Source: Spirochaetia bacterium (GTDB lineage: Bacteria > Spirochaetota > Leptospiria > Leptospirales > Leptonemataceae). From it: 64,000 nucleotides of DNA. The DNA is taken from NCBI GenBank assembly GCA_021413825.1, contig JAIOPQ010000096.1, forward strand, positions 62,001 through 126,000, in the 5' to 3' direction. Position 1 is the first letter of the stretch. Every line of letters begins with the position of its first letter. A program made the position numbers and the translations under genes. The notes under the pieces are model-generated. The model was not told the origin of the DNA. It did not search any database and saw only the letters and a list, made by a program, of their open reading frames with translations. This document shows, in pieces, positions 17,539 to 26,651 of this stretch.

Positions 17539-17904
17539 CTACCTGTAAACTTCACCCGTCATGTCATAGAAAATTGGCGTGATGAAGAAAGTAAATGGAG
17601 GCAGATACCAGATTCCGGTTTCCTTGGTTGTATTAACAATTCTAACTTTGGAAGCCCCACGTTCGCGTGCTTCGCGTGTAAATCGGTCCAGAGCAGTATC
17701 CAGGTCAGCTTTGTAGATTGGTATAATTCCAAATATAAGGTGAACTCCAATTACAGTGGTCTTTTGTAGGGTCGCGCCTCCTCCGTCTAACGGGGTGACT
17801 CCATTATATTTGTTGGCCTGCTCAGAAACGGCAATCTGCGAACTGCGACAATTTGCGCCAGCAATCAGAATGAGTGTCAAAAGAAATGTCGCGGAAAACT
17901 TCAT
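17539..17904 (-). CDS. Small predicted lipoprotein, last gene of the histone operon
   Basis: This 121-residue protein has a signal peptide and a good lipobox, LIAGANC (Cys19). The mature part has TTVIGVHLIFGIIPIYKADLDTALDRFTREARERGASKVRIVNTT, then aromatic GIWYLPPFTFFITPIFYDMTGEVYR. The run of a helix followed by GASKVRIV resembles small TRL-like or DUF-type lipoproteins, but I cannot name the family. It lies downstream of the HAD phosphatase in the same direction, with a 48-base gap. Confidence 0.68.
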   Translation of the reverse strand: MKFSATFLLTLILIAGANCRSSQIAVSEQANKYNGVTPLDGGGATLQKTTVIGVHLIFGIIPIYKADLDTALDRFTREARERGASKVRIVNTTKETGIWYLPPFTFFITPIFYDMTGEVYR

Positions 17905-17952
17905 TGGCGAATCTGATTAGCGCCTGGTTCCTGAGCAAGCGTTTTTGCGGAT

Positions 17953-18600
17953 TCAAACAAGGGTCGCAATGAACGCTGTGATTTGATCCGGCCTTGCTGC
18001 AATCAGATCTGGCGCTGGTTCGGGTACGTCCGCGACGTAGCCCCAGCCACACCAGATAGCAGTCGCTCCATAATTTCTAGCGGCCTGTAAGTCCGCGGCA
18101 GTATCACCGCACATAGCCGCCTGCTGCTGGCTCAAATTTAGTTGTCTTGCAATTGTTTGCATTGGCACAGGCGATGGCTTGCTTTCAGGAAAACTATCTC
18201 CACCAATGATTGCGTTCACATGTTGCAGAACATCGAGTCGTTTCAGAAGTTCGCGCGAAATTGCTTCCGGTTTGTTTGTGTAGACTACAATACTCAAATG
18301 CGATGAGATCTCGCGAAGCATGTCAGAGATTCCCGGGTAAAGAACCGTATGATCTACTACATGATTCATGTAGTCTGTTTCGTACTCAAGGCGCAGTCGG
18401 GAAATATCTGTCCGGTCTTTGATGATCTCAGGGAGCGCGGCCTCGATCAGTGCATCCATTCCGCGATTTACAATTCCGCGCGCCTGGTCGATGGGCATTT
18501 CGGGTAATTTGTGAGTAGTGCGAATACGGTTTACGGACAGCGCCATGTCCTGACGACTATCTTCCAGCGTTCCGTCCAGATCAAAGAAAACAAGTTTCAA
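17953..18600 (-). CDS. HAD-superfamily hydrolase, phosphoglycolate phosphatase-like
   Basis: This 215-residue HAD phosphatase has motif I FFDLDGTLEDS (Asp7 nucleophile, Asp9 acid/base), a helical cap typical of subfamily IA, motif II VVYTNK, motif III Lys in PESKPSP, and motif IV CGDTAADLQAA. This arrangement matches Gph/PGP-type phosphatases that remove phosphate from phosphoglycolate or other small phospho-metabolites. The exact substrate is not visible. The start is TTG at 18600, since no ATG precedes the DxD motif. It follows the cupin gene by 15 bases. Confidence 0.87.
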   Translation of the reverse strand: MKLVFFDLDGTLEDSRQDMALSVNRIRTTHKLPEMPIDQARGIVNRGMDALIEAALPEIIKDRTDISRLRLEYETDYMNHVVDHTVLYPGISDMLREISSHLSIVVYTNKPEAISRELLKRLDVLQHVNAIIGGDSFPESKPSPVPMQTIARQLNLSQQQAAMCGDTAADLQAARNYGATAIWCGWGYVADVPEPAPDLIAARPDQITAFIATLV

Positions 18601-18615
18601 GATGACATGCAGAAA

Positions 18616-19002
18616 TTAGTTTTTGTTTTTTGCGAGATCTTCCACGCTTCCGGCTCCGTCGCCATGCTCGGTTACGCTTCTTTCGCCGGTGCTTGAGCCT
18701 TTGTAAGCCGTAAATGGGCGGTGGTTGTGGGTTCTGACCTCATGCGGAATACCCGCGGGAATAAAAAGTATATCGCCACCTTCAATCGTTACCGGTCCAT
18801 CATCAAAATGGAATGTGGTAACGCCTTCGACAGCCCCCCGGATCTCGTCAAAGTCATGCGCGTGCCGGCTGCGAACGAACCATGCGGGGATGGTTTGTAG
18901 ATCGTACACACGGAACCCATACTCGCTCATGGCGAGTTTGACCGATTCTTCCGTTGGGACCTCCTGGTGAGGCCACTTAATGACTTTGACTCCGGGTGGC
19001 AT
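18616..19002 (-). CDS. Cupin-fold protein, probable metal site
   Basis: This 128-residue single cupin domain has motif 1 RSRHAHDFDEIRGAVEG (two His and a Glu as likely metal ligands) and motif 2 GGDILFIPAGIPHEV (fourth His). Similarity to acireductone dioxygenase-type small cupins is possible, but the full ARD pattern is not seen. The C-terminal tail (GSSTGERSVTEHGDGAGSVEDLAKNKN) is polar and probably disordered. It sits 5 bases after the histone gene and before the HAD phosphatase on the same strand. The operon gives no obvious substrate. Confidence 0.8.
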   Translation of the reverse strand: MPPGVKVIKWPHQEVPTEESVKLAMSEYGFRVYDLQTIPAWFVRSRHAHDFDEIRGAVEGVTTFHFDDGPVTIEGGDILFIPAGIPHEVRTHNHRPFTAYKGSSTGERSVTEHGDGAGSVEDLAKNKN

Positions 19003-19007
19003 GGTTC

Positions 19008-19205
19008 TTAGAAATCGTAAGGGCGGACAGTGCTACGCTTATTCTCTTTGGTGCGTTTGACAGCTTCATCGATTAACCGGTGAACCTTACGATTGAGCTC
19101 GTCGAGCGCATCGGCGGCAACCATGCAACCATGGTTCTTTATAATATTTTTGGCCTTGCTGGCTACGATTAAGCTTTCCGTCGAAGTTTCTTCAGTGTTT
19201 TCCAT
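19008..19205 (-). CDS. Bacterial histone-fold DNA-binding protein
   Basis: This 65-residue protein is a single histone fold with almost no tails. After MENTEETSTE comes helix 1 (SLIVASKAKNIIKNHG), then strand and loop (CMVAADA), the long helix 2 (LDELNRKVHRLIDEAVKRTKENK), and the terminal RSTVRPYDF. The last part matches the archaeal and bacterial histone ending, where a conserved R-x-T-V-x-x-x-D forms loop 2 and the R-D clamp. Such proteins were described in Bdellovibrio (Bd0055) and Leptospira as abundant chromatin components. The ATG at 19205 was chosen because AAGGAG lies upstream at good distance and the fold begins right after; an ATG 37 codons earlier would overlap galE. It heads a minus-strand operon with the cupin. 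Confidence 0.82.
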   Translation of the reverse strand: MENTEETSTESLIVASKAKNIIKNHGCMVAADALDELNRKVHRLIDEAVKRTKENKRSTVRPYDF

Positions 19206-19315
19206 TGTTGCAAATGCTCCTTGGGGCAAATCTGACCGCCTTTCGTCGGGCTTCAATTCAAAATCCGGACCCAAATACGGGTTTTGCAACGAGCCGGTTT
19301 CCTGAAATTGGTCCA

Positions 19316-20287
19316 ATGCGTGTTGGAGTTACAGGCGGTGCAGGCTATATCGGGTCCCACACGGTCCTGGCCTTGCTGGAAGCAGGCCATGAAGTTGTCA
19401 TTGTAGACAATTTCTCTACAGGGGATCGCATAAATCTGCAACCCTCAGCCCTTCTTATAGAAGGTGATTTCAAGAATCCAGAAATTATGCAGAAATTTCT
19501 TTCGCAGAACCTGGACGCTGTGTTTCATTTCGCAGCACTTAAGGCCGCTGGAGAATCCATGGAGAAACCAGAGGCCTATTCGGCGGCTAACGTCAGGGGA
19601 ACTCTATTTCTAGTTGAAAGCCTTTCAGCAGCCGGGGTAAAGAACCTGGTTTTCAGCTCTTCCGCCGCGGTTTACGGGGCGCCTCGTTACCTGCCTGTTG
19701 ATGAAAAGCATCCGCTCGAACCGATTAATTACTACGGTTACACCAAGTTATGTATTGAGCAGAACTTGAACTGGTTCTCACGACTGGGCAAGATTCGTTT
19801 TGCTTCTCTGAGATATTTCAATGCTGCCGGCTACCACCGCGCTGGAAAAATTCGTGGCCTTGAGAAGAATACAGCAAATCTACTTCCCCTGGTTATGGAG
19901 GCCGCTGCCGGTTTGCGTCCGGAACTTCTGGTTCTTGGAAACGACTATCAGACGCGGGATGGCACCGGGATTCGGGATTACGTGCATGTTGAGGATCTAG
20001 CCGACGCACATGTGCGGGCCTTGCAATATATTTCAAATGAAAATCGCGACATAACGGTGAATCTTGGTTCTGAGACTGGAATATCCGTAATGGAAATGAT
20101 CAATACTGCAAAGAGGATCAGTGGGCGCAACGTCCCATACAGGATCGTGGGCCGGAGAGAGGGTGATCCACCTGAGTTAATTGCAAGCTCAGGACTTGCC
20201 CATCAGCTCCTGGATTGGCAGGCCAGGCATTCAGACGCAGAGACAATTATCCAGAGTATGTGGAATCTCTACAAGGAAGCGATTTGA
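19316..20287 (+). CDS. galE: UDP-glucose 4-epimerase
   Basis: This 323-residue short-chain dehydrogenase-type epimerase interconverts UDP-glucose and UDP-galactose (or the GlcNAc forms). It has the NAD loop VTGGAGYIGSH, VIVDNFSTGD, FHFAALKAAGESM, the Ser motif SSSAAVYG, the catalytic YYGYTK, and RYFNAAGYH typical of GalE. IRDYVHVEDLADAHV and VNLGSETGISVMEM complete the family pattern. The ATG at 19316 starts just before the dinucleotide fold; the 110 bases between it and the histone start must contain both divergent promoters. The stop overlaps the next gene as TTGA. Confidence 0.96.
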   Translation: MRVGVTGGAGYIGSHTVLALLEAGHEVVIVDNFSTGDRINLQPSALLIEGDFKNPEIMQKFLSQNLDAVFHFAALKAAGESMEKPEAYSAANVRGTLFLVESLSAAGVKNLVFSSSAAVYGAPRYLPVDEKHPLEPINYYGYTKLCIEQNLNWFSRLGKIRFASLRYFNAAGYHRAGKIRGLEKNTANLLPLVMEAAAGLRPELLVLGNDYQTRDGTGIRDYVHVEDLADAHVRALQYISNENRDITVNLGSETGISVMEMINTAKRISGRNVPYRIVGRREGDPPELIASSGLAHQLLDWQARHSDAETIIQSMWNLYKEAI

Positions 20288-21141
20288 CGCGGTTTATTTT
20301 AAAACCAGGATCTTCCTTTGTCCTGGGTTGCCTGTTGCTTTTGGTTTCCTGCGGCCCTACGGCGAGGATTCGTGAAGGGGAAGCATTCCTTCGCCAGAAT
20401 AAATTTGATGCTGCTCTACTTTCTTTCCAGCAAGCCTACCTTGATAGTCCAGAAAATCCAGCGGCGCAAGCAGCATTAGGCAGGATGCTCACACTCAGAC
20501 GGATTTCATTTCATGCGGGTCTTGATCTACTAAAAAGTTCATACGATAAAAAGCAAACGGCAGCGCTCCGCCGTGAATTGACATTGCTTCATATGGATGC
20601 AGGCGATTTGTCTAAAGCAGAAATGCTTCTTCACCCTGATCATATGACGCTTGAAGAATATATGACGGATCCTGCAGCCCTTGAACGTGCGGCCGTTGGC
20701 TGCATGGTGAAGCAGAATGAGGCTGGCTTTTATCAGTTGAAGAGTCGAGCCAATGACGTTGAAAATGCGCGCGAGGTCTTTCTGATTCGTTGCTTGCTTT
20801 CCCCAGGTTGGAGAAGATCAAAGGAGCAGGACGCCAGGGAAATATACGCAACTATTACGCAGGAAAAAGCAAAATGCGATATAGCGGTATTGTTTCCTGC
20901 GATTGCTAACGTTACCGTTGAATTATGCAGACAGAAATTTCCAGGAGATATTTCACTTCAGCGTGAAAAGATTACCGGAATGGAAGTGGCCCAGGGTAAA
21001 ACCAGAAAGCTATTTGAAGACGATCTTTTTATACCCGGGGAGCCGCCACCACAACCAAAAGAGGAAACCGGTGGGCCATTTGTTCCAACCACAGAAATTC
21101 CCAATTCAAATGCCAATCCAGCGGCACCGGTTCTTCCGTGA
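20284..21141 (+). CDS. TPR-like predicted lipoprotein
   Basis: This 285-residue protein starts at TTG 20284, overlapping the galE stop by 4 bases. That start gives TRFILKPGSSFVLGCLLLLVSC, a clean signal peptide with lipobox LVSC. Mature residues 30-130 look like TPR units: EGEAFLRQNKFDAALLSFQQAYLDSPENPAAQAALGRML, and REL-TLLHMDAGDLSKAEMLL. A helical middle and a Pro-rich tail (GEPPPQPKEE..., PNSNANPAAPVLP) follow. The tail may cross a crowded periplasmic or surface layer. No catalytic motif is visible. Confidence 0.75.
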   Translation: MTRFILKPGSSFVLGCLLLLVSCGPTARIREGEAFLRQNKFDAALLSFQQAYLDSPENPAAQAALGRMLTLRRISFHAGLDLLKSSYDKKQTAALRRELTLLHMDAGDLSKAEMLLHPDHMTLEEYMTDPAALERAAVGCMVKQNEAGFYQLKSRANDVENAREVFLIRCLLSPGWRRSKEQDAREIYATITQEKAKCDIAVLFPAIANVTVELCRQKFPGDISLQREKITGMEVAQGKTRKLFEDDLFIPGEPPPQPKEETGGPFVPTTEIPNSNANPAAPVLP

Positions 21142-21146
21142 GAGTT

Positions 21147-21629
21147 TCAGGATTGCATTACTTCTGCATATCGTGTCCCGTAATAGATAAACATTCCCAG
21201 TAAAACTCCCTGAGTCCCTTTATCAATCATCACGGCGCGCAGAAATGAATCTGGGAGGGCGAGCGATTTGATTTTTTTCTGAGTTAAGTACATGCTAATT
21301 GGAAAACCAATCAGGATCAAAAGACCAGCAGCGCCAAGCAGGATCATTGCAGTACTCTTGTCTGCCTTGCCCGACGATACAAGCATAACAAGAACCAGAA
21401 CCAGAATGATTCCGCCGAATTGCCACATCCGCTGCGTCATAAACTCACGACTCCAGACTAGCATTTGAGGCTGGGTCAATTTCCTCATTTCCTTGTGAAG
21501 CATGCTCTTAAGGACGGTTGCGATCACTACAACTATGATCAGGGGCAGAAAGCTAATGAAATCGGTCATCCTGCCAAGAAAGGAAACGCAAGCCGCGAGG
21601 GCAACCGTGTAACGCAAAAATGCATTCAT
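21147..21629 (-). CDS. Small integral membrane protein
   Basis: This protein has about 160 residues and three or four hydrophobic helices: FISFLPLIIVVVIATVLKSML, MWQFGGIILVLVLVMLVSS, STAMILLGAAGLLILIGFPISMYL, and a last amphipathic GTQGVLLGMFIYYGTRYA. I recognise no family. The start is uncertain: ATG 21629 (MNAFLRYTVAL) is used here, ATG 21569 (MTDFISFLP) would remove 20 residues, and an ATG lies at 21644; none has a strong SD. It is convergent with the TPR lipoprotein and divergent from carA. Confidence 0.65.
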   Translation of the reverse strand: MNAFLRYTVALAACVSFLGRMTDFISFLPLIIVVVIATVLKSMLHKEMRKLTQPQMLVWSREFMTQRMWQFGGIILVLVLVMLVSSGKADKSTAMILLGAAGLLILIGFPISMYLTQKKIKSLALPDSFLRAVMIDKGTQGVLLGMFIYYGTRYAEVMQS

Positions 21630-21766
21630 TGTGACGCAGGGCATGGATTCCAGGCTACAGAAGGCGGGCGGGAATTTCTAAATCCGGGCAAAATAGCGCA
21701 ATAACACGGAAGACCAGGCAGGGATGGTCGCTTGACATAGCCGCCGATCGAGGGAACCTGGACGAC

Positions 21767-22858
21767 GTGAAGAAGAAAGCCATTCTGGTACTTGAAAATG
21801 GACAGCGCTATCACGGATTTTCCTTTGGCGCTGAAATTGAGTCTTTAGGAGAGGTTTGTTTTAATACCTCGATGACGGGATACCAGGAAATTCTGACGGA
21901 TCCCTCTTATATGAAGCAAATCGTAACACTTACCTACCCCATGATTGGGAACTATGGAATAGACCCGGACGTGGCTCAGTCCTCAGGCATCCAGGCAAGC
22001 GGCCTGATCGTAAAGGAATATGTTCGTATTCCAAGCAATTTTACAAGCAAGCAGACTCTCAGTAGTTATCTAATCGAGCAGGGTGTTCCAGGGCTCGAAG
22101 GAATCGACACGCGTAAGTTAGTTCTGACCCTCAGAAATGAGGGTGCCATGCGTGGCGGAATCTTTGTGGATCAAGCAGATTCACCGGCACTACTTGATCG
22201 TGTGAAATCTATCCCTTCTATGGCAGGCCTTGATCTGGCACGTGAGGTTTCCACAAGGCAGTCGTACAAATTTGGAACTCATAAGAGCGAAAAGTTCAGC
22301 ATTGGTGTTCTGGACTACGGTGTAAAAATAGGAATTCTCCGTCTGCTCGATCAGCACGGATTTAACGTAACTGTTTATCCCGCACAAACCCGTTATGCGG
22401 AATTGAAGGCCGCAGGACACAAATGCTATTTCCTTTCCAACGGTCCAGGGGATCCTGAACCCCTGAACTATGCAATTGAGACTGCAAAAGAAATCATAGC
22501 AGATGGAAAACCAATCTTTGGAATCTGCCTGGGTCATCAGGTGTTGGGTCTTGCGGGCGGAAGAAAGACCTACAAGCTCAAGTTTGGACACCGCGGTGGA
22601 AACCAGCCCGTTAAGAATCTTCAGAATGGTCGAGTGGAAATCACGGCGCAAAACCATGGTTTTGCCGTAGAAGAAGAAAAATCAAGTCAGGGCATGGCTC
22701 TTTCCCGTATCAACCTGAATGATCAGACGGTGGAAGGATTTGCAGATGAAGGGCGTAATATTTTGAGCGTCCAGTATCATCCTGAGGCCTGCCCAGGGCC
22801 GCACGATGCAGAATACCTATTCCAGGAATTTCATTCAATGGTCAAGGCAGCGTCATGA
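21767..22858 (+). CDS. carA: Carbamoyl-phosphate synthase small subunit
   Basis: This 363-residue glutaminase subunit supplies ammonia to CarB for pyrimidine and arginine synthesis. The N-terminal domain has [21 protein letters not shown] and [24 protein letters not shown]. The class I glutaminase domain has [24 protein letters not shown], the nucleophile [28 protein letters not shown], and [11 protein letters not shown] with the His-Glu pair. The start is GTG 21767. carB is not adjacent; the next gene is a chaperone-like isomerase coupled by ATGA. Confidence 0.97.
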   Translation: MKKKAILVLENGQRYHGFSFGAEIESLGEVCFNTSMTGYQEILTDPSYMKQIVTLTYPMIGNYGIDPDVAQSSGIQASGLIVKEYVRIPSNFTSKQTLSSYLIEQGVPGLEGIDTRKLVLTLRNEGAMRGGIFVDQADSPALLDRVKSIPSMAGLDLAREVSTRQSYKFGTHKSEKFSIGVLDYGVKIGILRLLDQHGFNVTVYPAQTRYAELKAAGHKCYFLSNGPGDPEPLNYAIETAKEIIADGKPIFGICLGHQVLGLAGGRKTYKLKFGHRGGNQPVKNLQNGRVEITAQNHGFAVEEEKSSQGMALSRINLNDQTVEGFADEGRNILSVQYHPEACPGPHDAEYLFQEFHSMVKAAS

Positions 22859-23862
22859 AGCAGGCTCTTGTAATCCTTCTGATAGCAATGCTCGCCTGCC
22901 GGTCGGGTGAAAAGAAGGCAGAAGAGAAGCCGGCAAAGGCGGAGGCGAAGGTTACAGTAAAGCCCGTAACGCTTTCCGCGCGGGGAGAAGCTCTAAACCG
23001 CGTTCGCATTATCGTCGGGGAAGAACCCATCACTGAGATGGACATTGAGCAGATGAAAAAGAACATGCTGCGGATGGGCAAGCCCATTCGCAATCTTCAG
23101 GAAGACGCAGTTAATGAATTAATCCGCAGAGCAATCGTTGAAAACGAAGCGCGCAATGAATCGATCATAGTATCTGAGACAAGAATTGAAAATGAGGTGA
23201 ACCGCGCTAAGGACAATGCAGGTGTGCGCGATGAGGCTCGATTCAAGGCAATGGTCGAACAGGATTCCGGAATGCCGTATAGTCTCTGGGTCGATAGCTT
23301 GAAGTATGATTTGATGAAGCAGCAGCTAATTCAAATCAAGATCAGCGTGCCGCAACCTTCGTCGGAAGAGCTAAAGCGTTACTATGCCCAGAACGCTGGT
23401 CGCGCGGGAATGGAAGTTCGCTACCGCGAGATTGTGCTCCAACCACAGAACGGTACTCTGGAGGAAGAAGCACGCATTTCACAACTGGCAAGGCAAATCG
23501 CTGAACGCAGCCGTGGAAGCGTCCAGGCATTTGCTGATCTTGCCAGATCAACTCCGGATAACGTTTCACCTGCTAAAATGTATGGCGGTCAACTGGACTA
23601 TGCTTCGCTCTCTGAGGTGGCAGCAAACGATCGGATTACGGCTGGTGTGCTTTCGAATCTTGGCGTAGGGCAGGTTTCTTCTCCATACCGCGATACGCGC
23701 GGACGTTATGTTCTATTGATGCTTGAAGATCGTAGGCCGGTTGCATTTGATAAGATTGAAGATAGAATCAGGCAGCGCATGTTCTTTGAAAAAGCTGAAC
23801 AAGCATTCGAGGAATGGGTTGTAAAGCAACGCAAAGAAACGGCCATCACCAGGCTGGACTAA
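22855..23862 (+). CDS. Periplasmic peptidyl-prolyl isomerase/chaperone lipoprotein (SurA/PpiC type)
   Basis: This 335-residue predicted lipoprotein has lipobox IAMLAC at residue 15 and a Lys/Glu/Ala-rich linker. A SurA-like N-terminal chaperone region follows: [24 protein letters not shown]...[16 protein letters not shown]...RIENEV. The C-terminal parvulin domain (about 200-310) includes [40 protein letters not shown] and [23 protein letters not shown]. In related proteins this combination helps fold outer-membrane proteins. The start overlaps carA by 4 bases, so CarA and this protein are probably co-translated despite unrelated functions. Confidence 0.87.
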   Translation: MKQALVILLIAMLACRSGEKKAEEKPAKAEAKVTVKPVTLSARGEALNRVRIIVGEEPITEMDIEQMKKNMLRMGKPIRNLQEDAVNELIRRAIVENEARNESIIVSETRIENEVNRAKDNAGVRDEARFKAMVEQDSGMPYSLWVDSLKYDLMKQQLIQIKISVPQPSSEELKRYYAQNAGRAGMEVRYREIVLQPQNGTLEEEARISQLARQIAERSRGSVQAFADLARSTPDNVSPAKMYGGQLDYASLSEVAANDRITAGVLSNLGVGQVSSPYRDTRGRYVLLMLEDRRPVAFDKIEDRIRQRMFFEKAEQAFEEWVVKQRKETAITRLD

Positions 23863-23863
23863 A

Positions 23864-25117
23864 ATGCCCGGCAAGATTCAAGCAGTTGCAATTCATTGCA
23901 AACAGGCACCCCCGGACGATCTGCTACAGGAAACCATTGGCAACATAACGCGCGTTTTTCCCGGGCTGCCAGTTTTTTCAAACATCAAAAACGAGCACGT
24001 ACGTCATGTGGAGTCTCAGCTTGCTGCGGATTTTCTGGCTGACATACCGGAGCCTGGACCTCTGAACTTACGAGACTTCATTTTTAAGAATATTGAAAAG
24101 TACGACGCTGAGATTCTGTATCGTGCCCCTGATCTGCGCCAGTTTCGCCTGGATTTCAGCGGCATGTATCCGCGTTCGCTGGACTTGATTCGGACTGTAA
24201 AAAGTCTCAAACCCGACCTGAAATATGAAGGGTTGCAATCGCTGTTGATGGAAAATCCGGATGTGATACGACCTTTTCCCTCTTATGTTGAAGTGGCACT
24301 TACGTCTAATAGCCCCGTCAGGCCAATCCTATTTCCCGCTACTCCTGAATTAGCGAATCTTTCTTTCGATCTTGTGAAGAAACTTGATCGGGAGATTCGC
24401 GATCACGGCTGGGCGGGAGATACTACAGTCTGTCTTGGTGGTTGGGGTGAGCCTCTCAGCTATCCTGAAATTGATCAGACCCTTGAGCTGCTGCTTGGGA
24501 ATCCGGGAATTCAGACCGTTTATCTTGAGACATATGGAGCAGATCTGGACCAGGCTAGAATCGAAGCCTGGAAAGGGATAAAGGGAATTGAACGCCTCGC
24601 TTTGATCGTTAGACTGTCTACTTTGAAGAAGGATCGCTACAGTTTTCTGTACGGAGCGGACCTGTTTGAAAGGGTTCTGAAAAACGTCCAGCATCTCGAA
24701 TCGATGCAAAGACCCTTTTCTGTATATGTTGAAATGCTTAAGATCAAGGAAGTGGAAGAGGAATTAACGCCATTCTATGACCGCTTTGAAAAATCAACGA
24801 TAGGCGTTATCTTAAACAAATACAATAGCTACGCTGGCCAACTACCGGAGCGCCGCGTTTCAGATCTCACCCCGCTTCATCGTGACTTTTGCTGGCACCT
24901 TGCGCGCGATATTTACATAACGCCGGAGGGAAAGGTTCCACTCTGCAAACAAGATCCATCTGGAACAACGGGGCCTACACAGGATTTCGCAAAAGCTTCG
25001 CTTGCTGAAATCTGGAAGAAGACTGCAGCGCATCATCGAGCCTCGGTGCGCGGGGATCACGCTGCCATTCCAATGCCTTGTTTGTCGTGCGATGAGTGGT
25101 ACACCTTTAACGGATGA
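23864..25117 (+). CDS. Spiro-SPASM protein (radical-SAM-like fold with C-terminal SPASM cysteines, no CxxxCxxC)
   Basis: This 417-residue protein has sequence with a radical-SAM-like barrel layout in the middle (PSYVEVALTSNSPVRPILFP, VCLGGWGEPLSYPEIDQTLELLL, IQTVYLETYGADLD, LALIVRLSTL). The place where the 4Fe-4S CxxxCxxC should sit reads SNSPVRPILFP, with no cysteine. The C-terminus keeps a SPASM-like set: FCWHLARDIYITPEGKVPLCKQD and PMPCLSCDEWY. This matches the spirochaete-restricted spiro-SPASM family as I remember it. If the cluster in the barrel is really absent, the protein may bind one auxiliary cluster and act as a partner rather than an enzyme. It overlaps the SpsF-like gene by ATGA. 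Confidence 0.78.
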   Translation: MPGKIQAVAIHCKQAPPDDLLQETIGNITRVFPGLPVFSNIKNEHVRHVESQLAADFLADIPEPGPLNLRDFIFKNIEKYDAEILYRAPDLRQFRLDFSGMYPRSLDLIRTVKSLKPDLKYEGLQSLLMENPDVIRPFPSYVEVALTSNSPVRPILFPATPELANLSFDLVKKLDREIRDHGWAGDTTVCLGGWGEPLSYPEIDQTLELLLGNPGIQTVYLETYGADLDQARIEAWKGIKGIERLALIVRLSTLKKDRYSFLYGADLFERVLKNVQHLESMQRPFSVYVEMLKIKEVEEELTPFYDRFEKSTIGVILNKYNSYAGQLPERRVSDLTPLHRDFCWHLARDIYITPEGKVPLCKQDPSGTTGPTQDFAKASLAEIWKKTAAHHRASVRGDHAAIPMPCLSCDEWYTFNG

Positions 25118-25842
25118 CCAGAGCCATTCTAATCCAGGCGCGCACTGCCTCTACGCGATTGCCCGGAAAGATTTATGCCGGCATTCCCAACAATGACTCA
25201 AAACCGTTGTTGCTGCACGTAGTTGATAGAATGAGGATCGCAGACTGCGGGGACGTAGTTGTTCTAATTCCTTCCGATGATTCTGAGCTCGCATCGTTTC
25301 TTAAAGTGCATAACGTCAGATTCATAGCGGGTCCTCATGAAGATGTTCGCGAACGTTACCGTCAGGCTGTGCGAGAGCTTAAGGTTGACCTGGTTGTGCG
25401 AGCTACGGCGGACAATCCCTGTCTTGATCCACGTTACGCCAGGTTAACCGCTGAGCGTCTTGAGCAAGATCGCCTGGATTTGTTTTCATTCAGCGGAATG
25501 CCACTTGGAACTGGCGTCGAAGCATTTACCTCTGAGGCGCTATTCCAGGATGGGCTGGATGGACCTCAATACCGTGAGCACGTAAGTCTGCATATTAAAC
25601 ATGAGCCCGATCGTTTTCGTGTTCTGCACACGCCCTGGTCAAATCGTCCAATGCAGAAAACACCGCGACTGACCGTAGACTGTGCAGAGGACCTGGTCGT
25701 AGTTCGAGCACTGTTTCGCGAACTGGGAGATGCATTTGTTCTAGATGATGTGCTGACTCTATTTGCACATAGACCGGAGTTGTTTTCTGGAAACGAAAAT
25801 GTTAAGCAGATAACGTTTCAAAGACCAGGTGAACAGGGATGA
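25114..25842 (+). CDS. SpsF-like cytidylyltransferase family protein
   Basis: This 242-residue protein belongs to the CMP-sugar/SpsF glycosyl-activating family. It begins AILIQARTASTRLPGKIY, where Q-x-R-x-x-S-x-R-x-P-G-K is the nucleotide-binding signature. It continues DVVVLIPSDDSELASFL, EDVRERYRQAV, LVVRATADNPCLDP (metal-site region), GTGVEAFTSEAL, YREHVSLHI and PRLTVDCAEDL. Family members transfer CMP to acidic sugars or act in spore-coat and flagellin glycan synthesis. It is coupled by ATGA on both sides, to the spiro-SPASM protein and the PseG-like protein. An activated-sugar role is likely; the sugar is unknown. Confidence 0.82.
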   Translation: MTRAILIQARTASTRLPGKIYAGIPNNDSKPLLLHVVDRMRIADCGDVVVLIPSDDSELASFLKVHNVRFIAGPHEDVRERYRQAVRELKVDLVVRATADNPCLDPRYARLTAERLEQDRLDLFSFSGMPLGTGVEAFTSEALFQDGLDGPQYREHVSLHIKHEPDRFRVLHTPWSNRPMQKTPRLTVDCAEDLVVVRALFRELGDAFVLDDVLTLFAHRPELFSGNENVKQITFQRPGEQG

Positions 25843-26651
25843 TTAGACTCATTGCTGGCTCTGGCCCGGGCTTTGGCACGGGGCATGTGGAGCGAATGAA
25901 GTTGTTGGCGGAATTTCTTGCAAGACGCGGCCATCTGTCTGAGCTGGTTCATCTTAGTTCGCCTGGTTATGAAACCAACAGCCACGCTTTAAGCTTAGAA
26001 AGTCGCCTGACGGTGTTGGATGCGAGAGATGTAGACCCTGAAATGTTTTCCGGTCGAGTGATTGCCCTGGACAATCAGAGCCCGTCGCGCAAAATCTGGA
26101 CTGGATCTCCCATGGACCCTTCCAGGATTATCTTTCACGATACAATTCCCCATCCTGATATCCCAATTGATGTTACGATGCAGAATTGCCTTGTAGATCC
26201 GGAAAAATGTCAAATCATCCAGGATGTCCCGGAGGTGAAACGTGCTCTCATTTACGCCGGGAGTTGGACTGGTGAAATTCCTGGGATCGGGATTTTGCAT
26301 TCGCTCGGATATAGTCTAACGCAGATAGGCGGAAGGGCAGGGGATTCGCATGTTACATTGCATGAACGATTACCTACTGCGGCCTTTCGCCGAGAAATGT
26401 GTCGCTCCTCACTCGTCCTTACGTATTTTGGCATGACGGCATTTCAGGCGATGTATTTAAACAAGAGGGTTATTCTTTTTTCAATCGGCGGCGTACACGA
26501 TGACCTTTCAGAATATCTAGCCTCCACTGGAATACGTTTTCTTAAAAACCAACCGACTGCTTCGGATTTTGTAGATTTGGAAATGCCAAAGATTGTCCCC
26601 GGGGGACGTGGCTTTGATATTCTTGTGGATTTAATCGAGGAACATAAATGA
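25839..26651 (+). CDS. PseG-like glycosyltransferase-fold protein (SpsG type)
   Basis: This 270-residue protein begins RLIAGSGPGFGTGHVERMKLLAEFLARRGH, the GxGHxxR loop of PseG (UDP-sugar hydrolase of pseudaminic acid synthesis) and related SpsG proteins. IALDNQSPS and IIFHDTIPHPD follow. The second half has MCRSSLVLTYFGMTAFQAMYLNKRVILFS, like the C-terminal nucleotide-sugar site of GT-B enzymes (S-x-G-x-T-x-x-E in PseG; here YFGMTAFQA, without the Glu). It is about 70 residues shorter than typical PseG, so the reaction is uncertain. It sits between the SpsF-like and CPBP genes with 4-base overlaps at both ends. Confidence 0.68.
   Translation: MIRLIAGSGPGFGTGHVERMKLLAEFLARRGHLSELVHLSSPGYETNSHALSLESRLTVLDARDVDPEMFSGRVIALDNQSPSRKIWTGSPMDPSRIIFHDTIPHPDIPIDVTMQNCLVDPEKCQIIQDVPEVKRALIYAGSWTGEIPGIGILHSLGYSLTQIGGRAGDSHVTLHERLPTAAFRREMCRSSLVLTYFGMTAFQAMYLNKRVILFSIGGVHDDLSEYLASTGIRFLKNQPTASDFVDLEMPKIVPGGRGFDILVDLIEEHK

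Noticed and set aside
21732-21760. TTGACA upstream of carA as a promoter
   Set aside because: At 17 bases distance the -10 reads AACCTG, far from consensus, so I cannot support it.
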